A DNA stretch of 64,000 bases, from assembly GCF_900199205.1 (NCBI RefSeq), contig NZ_OBMJ01000001.1, positions 6,751,001 to 6,815,000 on the forward strand. The letters are read 5' to 3'. The translations under genes were made by a program, and so were the position numbers. Source of the stretch: Streptomyces sp. 1331.2. GTDB lineage: Bacteria > Actinomycetota > Actinomycetes > Streptomycetales > Streptomycetaceae. This document shows, one piece after another, positions 60,591-64,000 of this stretch (position 1 is the first letter of the stretch; each line of letters opens with the position of its first letter). Below the pieces are notes generated by a model. That model searched no databases. It was given only the letters and a program-made list of their open reading frames with translations, and had not been told where the DNA came from.

Positions 60591-61148
60591 CTACGGCGAG
60601 TGCCGGTCGCCGGACGTACGGTGCCCGCTGACGCCGTCCCGCAGCGCGGCGATCGCCCCGGCTCCGGGAGGCAGCCCCCAGACCGGGCCGCCCGCCCGCG
60701 GCGCCCGCGCCTCGCGCATCCGGCGTTCGCACCGGCGCAAGTCCTCCGGCGCGCCGCCGACCCGCAGGGCGGGGAACAACTGCTCCTCCTCACCGCGCAG
60801 ATGGGAGCGGACCACGACGACCAGCACGGACATCGCGTGGCGCCGTTCGGTGGGGGTGAGGCGGCCGTCGTCCGCCCGGTCGAGCAGCCGGCGGATCGCC
60901 GCGTGGGTGTGGACGGCCGCGTCCGCGAGCGCTTCGCCGTTCGGCAGGGCGCGGCGGGCCAGCGGGTACAGGTGGTCCTCCTCGGCCGCCAGGTGCGGTT
61001 CGAGGAGCCGGCGCAGCGCGTCCAGCAGGCGCAGCGCCTCGCCGTCGGTGCCGCGGCGGGTGGTGATCCGGTCCAGCTGCCGGAGCAGAGCCTCGATGGC
61101 CCGGTGTTCGGCGCACAGCCGGCTGGGGAACCCTTCGGCACCGTTCAT
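60591..61148 (-). CDS. Hemerythrin-like HHE domain protein 1
   Basis: 185 aa, ATG 61148. An HHE cation-binding domain with EHRAIEALLRQLD, HLAAEEDHLYPLA, THAAIRRLLD and SHLRGEEEQLFPAL, giving the expected five His and two Glu ligands for a di-iron site. Usual roles are oxygen or iron sensing and handling of reactive species. It starts a leftward group with the HAD-like gene and the catalase gene. A second, diverged hemerythrin gene lies 860 nt away on the other strand. Confidence 0.87.
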   Translation of the reverse strand: MNGAEGFPSRLCAEHRAIEALLRQLDRITTRRGTDGEALRLLDALRRLLEPHLAAEEDHLYPLARRALPNGEALADAAVHTHAAIRRLLDRADDGRLTPTERRHAMSVLVVVVRSHLRGEEEQLFPALRVGGAPEDLRRCERRMREARAPRAGGPVWGLPPGAGAIAALRDGVSGHRTSGDRHSP

Positions 61149-61597
61149 GGCGGTCTCCGTCCGACGGCGGGAGCGGTTGAACGGGGGCGCCAGCCCGTTT
61201 TGCGCGGGGGCAATCGTCCGGTCCTGCCTCACCGGTGGACCCGCCGTCGTGGCGCGCATCGCCGACCCTGCCTCTTGATGACGTTGGCCGTCCCGGTGGT
61301 CGTTTCCGTAACCGGGACGTGCCGGGCGGATGCCCCGGGCCGACACCGCTACACCTCCCGGCGGGGCGCGTTTGGCCGGGTGCCCGCCGGGGAGACGTCG
61401 GGGCGGCCCCGGCCGCGGGGGCTTCCAGCGGAAGGGTCGGCATCTGGCAGGCCCGGGCCGGCCCCCGAAGACCCGGTGCCGCTGCCGACCGGCCCCGAGT
61501 GAGCCCGCGGCGCCGGCCCGGATTGGCCCGCCGCGGGCCGGGCACGCGCGAGGCGAGGAAGCGACCGGCGTACGCGCCACGAGACGAGGAGGCAGTC
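61149..61597. other. Divergent intergenic region between hemerythrin 1 and a small acidic protein
   Basis: 449 nt with no convincing gene. A 9-bp inverted repeat, CGTCCCGGT (61289-61297) and ACCGGGACG (61311-61319), lies in the middle and could be an operator; no clear promoter motif was recognised. Confidence 0.5.
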
Positions 61598-61861
61598 GTG
61601 GACGAGATCCCCCAGGGCGGTGCGGGCGGCGTGCCGCTGCACCACGATCCGCAGGACGACAGCCGCGATCCCCGCGCACCGGGGCCGGTCGGGAAGGCCG
61701 GCGGCCGGGAGGACGGGCCACACGGGCCACACGGGTCCGAGGACCCCGCCGAGGCTCCCTCGCAGGAGCAGGGGGACGCGACCACCGTCGAGCCCGGCCG
61801 GGCCCGTCGGCTCGGCTCGGACGAGCGGGACGACGGTCCAGGACCGGAGAACGGCTCCTGA
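61598..61861 (+). CDS. Small hydrophilic disordered protein
   Basis: 87 aa from GTG 61598 with AGGAGG 6 nt upstream. Composition is Asp/Glu/Gly/Pro-rich (MDEIPQGGAGGVPLHHDPQD at the start, ERDDGPGPENGS at the end) with no hydrophobic core. Likely intrinsically disordered; I do not recognise the family. Small proteins like this often sit beside stress genes in streptomycetes, here between two hemerythrin genes. Confidence 0.55.
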   Translation: MDEIPQGGAGGVPLHHDPQDDSRDPRAPGPVGKAGGREDGPHGPHGSEDPAEAPSQEQGDATTVEPGRARRLGSDERDDGPGPENGS

Positions 61862-62007
61862 ACCGGACGGCGGCGGCTGATCCGTTCGATCCGTTTCCGC
61901 CCGGCGCCGGCATACCTTCGCGAAAGTCGGGGACACGCGAGGGCGGCGGTGCCCGGCCCCGGGCCGGGCACGCCATTCCATCCACTCCGAGAACGGGAGC
62001 AAAGCCC

Positions 62008-62559
62008 ATGGGACACGGCGGCAATGTGATCATCGAGCTGATGACGGACCACCGGGAGGTGGAGGAGCTGTTCGCCCGCGTCCAGGCGCTGCCGGCGGGC
62101 GACGAACGGCGGGGGGAGATCGCCGAACGGTTCACCATCGAGCTGGTCCGCCACTCGGTGGCCGAGGAACAGCACCTGTACCCGGCGGTGCGCGAACACG
62201 TCCCCGGCGGTGACGCCCTCGCGGACAAGGAGATCGCCGACCACGAGATCGTGGAGCGTCTCCTCAAGCAACTCGAAGGCGTGGACTGCGGCGACGCGCG
62301 ATTCGACGTCCTGGTCGACCGGGTGGTCTCCGAGGTCACGGCGCACGTCCAGGACGAGGAGCGGAACCTGTTCCCCGCCCTGGCCGAAGCCTGCCCGCCG
62401 GAGCGGCTCGACGAGCTCGGGGAGCAGGTCCGGCGGGCCAAGAAGCTCGCGCCCACCAGGCCCCACCCGAACGCCCCCGACAACAAGCTGATCGCCGCGG
62501 GCGCCGGCCTGGTCGACCGCGCTCGGGACTTCGTGACCGGGCGGGGCGGTTCGGACTGA
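62008..62559 (+). CDS. Hemerythrin-like HHE domain protein 2
   Basis: 183 aa, ATG 62008, GGGAGC upstream. MTDHREVEELFARVQ, HSVAEEQHLYPAVREH, ADHEIVERLLKQLE and AHVQDEERNLFPAL supply the di-iron ligands. A basic C-terminal tail (VRRAKKLAPTRPHP) could contact nucleic acid or membranes. It is a homologue, not a recent copy, of hemerythrin 1. Role as above. Confidence 0.87.
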   Translation: MGHGGNVIIELMTDHREVEELFARVQALPAGDERRGEIAERFTIELVRHSVAEEQHLYPAVREHVPGGDALADKEIADHEIVERLLKQLEGVDCGDARFDVLVDRVVSEVTAHVQDEERNLFPALAEACPPERLDELGEQVRRAKKLAPTRPHPNAPDNKLIAAGAGLVDRARDFVTGRGGSD

Positions 62560-62674
62560 CCCGCCGAGGTTGGCCGACACCGTGTGCGACACCCGTTTGC
62601 CGACGCCGTCCAACGGCCCGGGACGGTCGCCCTGACGGCTCTCCCGGCCGATCCCCACGAGGAAGGAGTTCGCC

Positions 62675-62905
62675 ATGAGCGTGCCCGACCGGAACGACAC
62701 CCTTCAGCCCGACACCACGCAGCCCGGGACCCCGCAGCCAGGGACCCCACAGGTCGAGGCTCCGCAGATCGACGAGCAGACCCGGGAGCGGTCCTCGGAG
62801 CAGCGGAACATCACCGCTCCCACGCCCCCGGACGTCCGGGCGAAGGGGGACGACGAGGACGACGAGGAGCCCGAGCCGCCCGCGGCCGACGCCTGGGCCC
62901 CGTGA
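62675..62905 (+). CDS. Small Pro/Gln/acidic repeat protein
   Basis: 76 aa from ATG 62675 with GAGGAAGGAG upstream. The N-terminal half has a QPGTPQPGTPQ repeat, the C-terminal half an acidic run GDDEDDEEPEPP. No known domain; likely disordered. Position after hemerythrin 2 suggests the same stress-linked group. Confidence 0.5.
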   Translation: MSVPDRNDTLQPDTTQPGTPQPGTPQVEAPQIDEQTRERSSEQRNITAPTPPDVRAKGDDEDDEEPEPPAADAWAP

Positions 62906-63123
62906 CCGACCGACCGTGGGGCGGACGCCCCCGCGTCCGCCTGCGCGGACTTCCGGCTCGACCCGACCGGGCCGCCGGGTGCTGGGGGAGCACGTCCGGG
63001 GCCTGCGCCGCAATCCGGCGCGGCCCAAGCGCGGCTGCCGGCAGGTCGGTTGTCGCCGCAATCGAATGCTGCGGTGACGGGCGCGTGGTCGGACCTCGGC
63101 GTGGGGTGGCCGGGGATTGTGCC

Positions 63124-64000
63124 TCAAGGGCCGGCCACAGCACGGCTTGCCGTCACCGCCGCCCCTGCCCGGCCGGGCAGGGGCGGCGGCGCGGGGGACT
63201 GCGCCGCGGCGAGCAGCCGATGGCCGAGCGGTGTGCAGCTGTGGCGCACCGCCCGACCGGCCCGTACCGTGCTCACCAGCCCGGCCCGCCGCAGCGTCCG
63301 GGTGTGCTCGGAGGCGCTGGCCACCGAAATGCCGAGCTCACGGGCCAGCTGACTGGTGGTCGGCTCGCGCAGCGTCAGCCGGAGGACCGCTGAGCGGGTC
63401 CGGCCGAGCAGTGCTGCCACCGGTTCCTCCGGCGCCGCCCCCGGTGCCGGTGCCTCCTCGGGAAGGTGGGGCAGCGGGGTGAGCGCCGGGTAGACGAGCA
63501 GCAGCGGTCCGTCCGGCAGAGGCCCGCACAGTGGTTCCCCGGTCCACTGCGCGGACGGCAGCAGCAGGACGCCGCCGCCTTCCAGGCGGAAGTCCAGCTG
63601 CCTGGCCACCGCGATCTCCAGCGTGCTGCCGCGCCATCGGCTGCCCGGATAGAGGCCGGCAAGCATCCCGCGCAGCCCCTGCTCGCGCTGCACCTGCCCG
63701 CGCCAGGCGAGGTCGATGTCGAAGCCGGTGCGCAGCCTCGGCCAGACCGCGTCGATCAGCGCCGAGTGGGAGGTGCGCAGGCTGTCCTCCAGGTACCGCC
63801 AGGCCTGCCGGTCCGCGTTCGCCAGGCCCCGCATCAGCGGGGTGACGGGCAGTCCGTTGCGGCAGATGCGGTCGAGCTCGCTGCGGACCACCTCGTTGGT
63901 CGACGAACGAACCAACTCCAGCCCGTGCTCCAGGTCGACACTGAGCGGATCGAGGAAGAACGGACCCGCACCGGTCGCCGGGACCAGCTCGGTCAGTGGC
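63124..64000 (-). CDS. ArsR-type winged-helix transcriptional regulator, 5' end beyond window
   Basis: The frame is open to base 64000, so the N-terminus lies outside; about 291 residues are visible. The C-terminal 90 residues hold the HTH: LGRTRSAVLRLTLREP, SQLARELGISVASASEHTRTL, then RAGLVSTVRAGRAVRH. The long N-terminal part is the effector-type region typical of the large actinobacterial ArsR-like regulators (300 aa or more), not of metal sensors. A 34-bp perfect palindrome is inside its last coding part (63156-63189). The target is unknown. Confidence 0.8.
   Translation of the reverse strand, partial: PLTELVPATGAGPFFLDPLSVDLEHGLELVRSSTNEVVRSELDRICRNGLPVTPLMRGLANADRQAWRYLEDSLRTSHSALIDAVWPRLRTGFDIDLAWRGQVQREQGLRGMLAGLYPGSRWRGSTLEIAVARQLDFRLEGGGVLLLPSAQWTGEPLCGPLPDGPLLLVYPALTPLPHLPEEAPAPGAAPEEPVAALLGRTRSAVLRLTLREPTTSQLARELGISVASASEHTRTLRRAGLVSTVRAGRAVRHSCTPLGHRLLAAAQSPAPPPLPGRAGAAVTASRAVAGP
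63156..63189. terminator. 34-bp perfect palindrome in the 3' end of the ArsR-type gene
   Basis: The 17-nt arm at 63156-63172 is exactly complementary to 63173-63189. It lies inside the last 25 codons of the leftward gene (residues APPPLPGRAGAAV). It probably works as a terminator that overlaps the coding end. Confidence 0.55.

Overview
The window is very GC-rich DNA with almost no gaps, many 4-nt gene overlaps, frequent GTG starts, and both a SARP/NB-ARC/TPR regulator and a SpoIIE-type phosphatase. This points to a streptomycete-like actinomycete (Streptomyces/Kitasatospora type). No rRNA, tRNA, CRISPR array or insertion sequence was recognised.

Region 1 (1-7133) is the edge of an enediyne polyketide locus. 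It holds the 3' part of an iterative enediyne PKS (KS-AT-ACP-KR-DH-PPTase), the hot-dog thioesterase that always accompanies it, a flavin reductase and an NAD(P)-dependent reductase/epimerase, all translationally coupled or nearly so. The rest of the cluster lies left of the window. Region 2 (7134-12841) holds two tandem secreted crystallin-fold I36-type inhibitors, a frame-disrupted XRE/membrane protein, an 8-bp tandem repeat, a PAS/GAF/SpoIIE phosphatase, and an ArsR regulator with an MFS exporter that has a His-rich tail.

Region 3 (12963-22240) is a metal-homeostasis island. It has a di-Mop molybdate-binding protein, an FAD oxidoreductase, a zinc ABC transporter (znuA-znuC-znuB1-znuB2), the regulator zur, a COG0523 zinc-chaperone GTPase and a convergent permease/TIGR03943 pair. 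Two Zur-box-like palindromes precede znuA and one precedes the permease pair.

Region 4 (22423-55309) is a nonribosomal peptide cluster. A large SARP regulator and a LuxR regulator read leftward. Reading rightward are a tiny secreted peptide, a 107-aa unknown, MbtH, a DDAH-like hydrolase, a SyrP-like dioxygenase, a free A-T didomain, a type II thioesterase-like hydrolase, the three-gene p-hydroxyphenylglycine pathway (hmaS, hmo, hpgT), a free A protein, a T-E protein, two large NRPSs and an MFS exporter. The domain order is [A]+[T-E], then C-A(Ser)-T-C-A(Hpg)-T-C-T, then C-A-T-C-A-T-TE. The third module of the first large NRPS has no A domain, so I infer that the free A-T protein and the hydrolase charge it in trans, as in the syringomycin system. 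The inferred product is a six-residue peptide with a D-residue first, then Ser, then Hpg.

Region 5 (55413-64000) holds general and stress genes: a YbdK-type carboxylate-amine ligase, a PfpI-like protein, a large HPII-type catalase, a HAD-fold protein that has lost its catalytic residues, two hemerythrin-domain proteins, two small acidic proteins and an ArsR-type regulator cut by the right edge.
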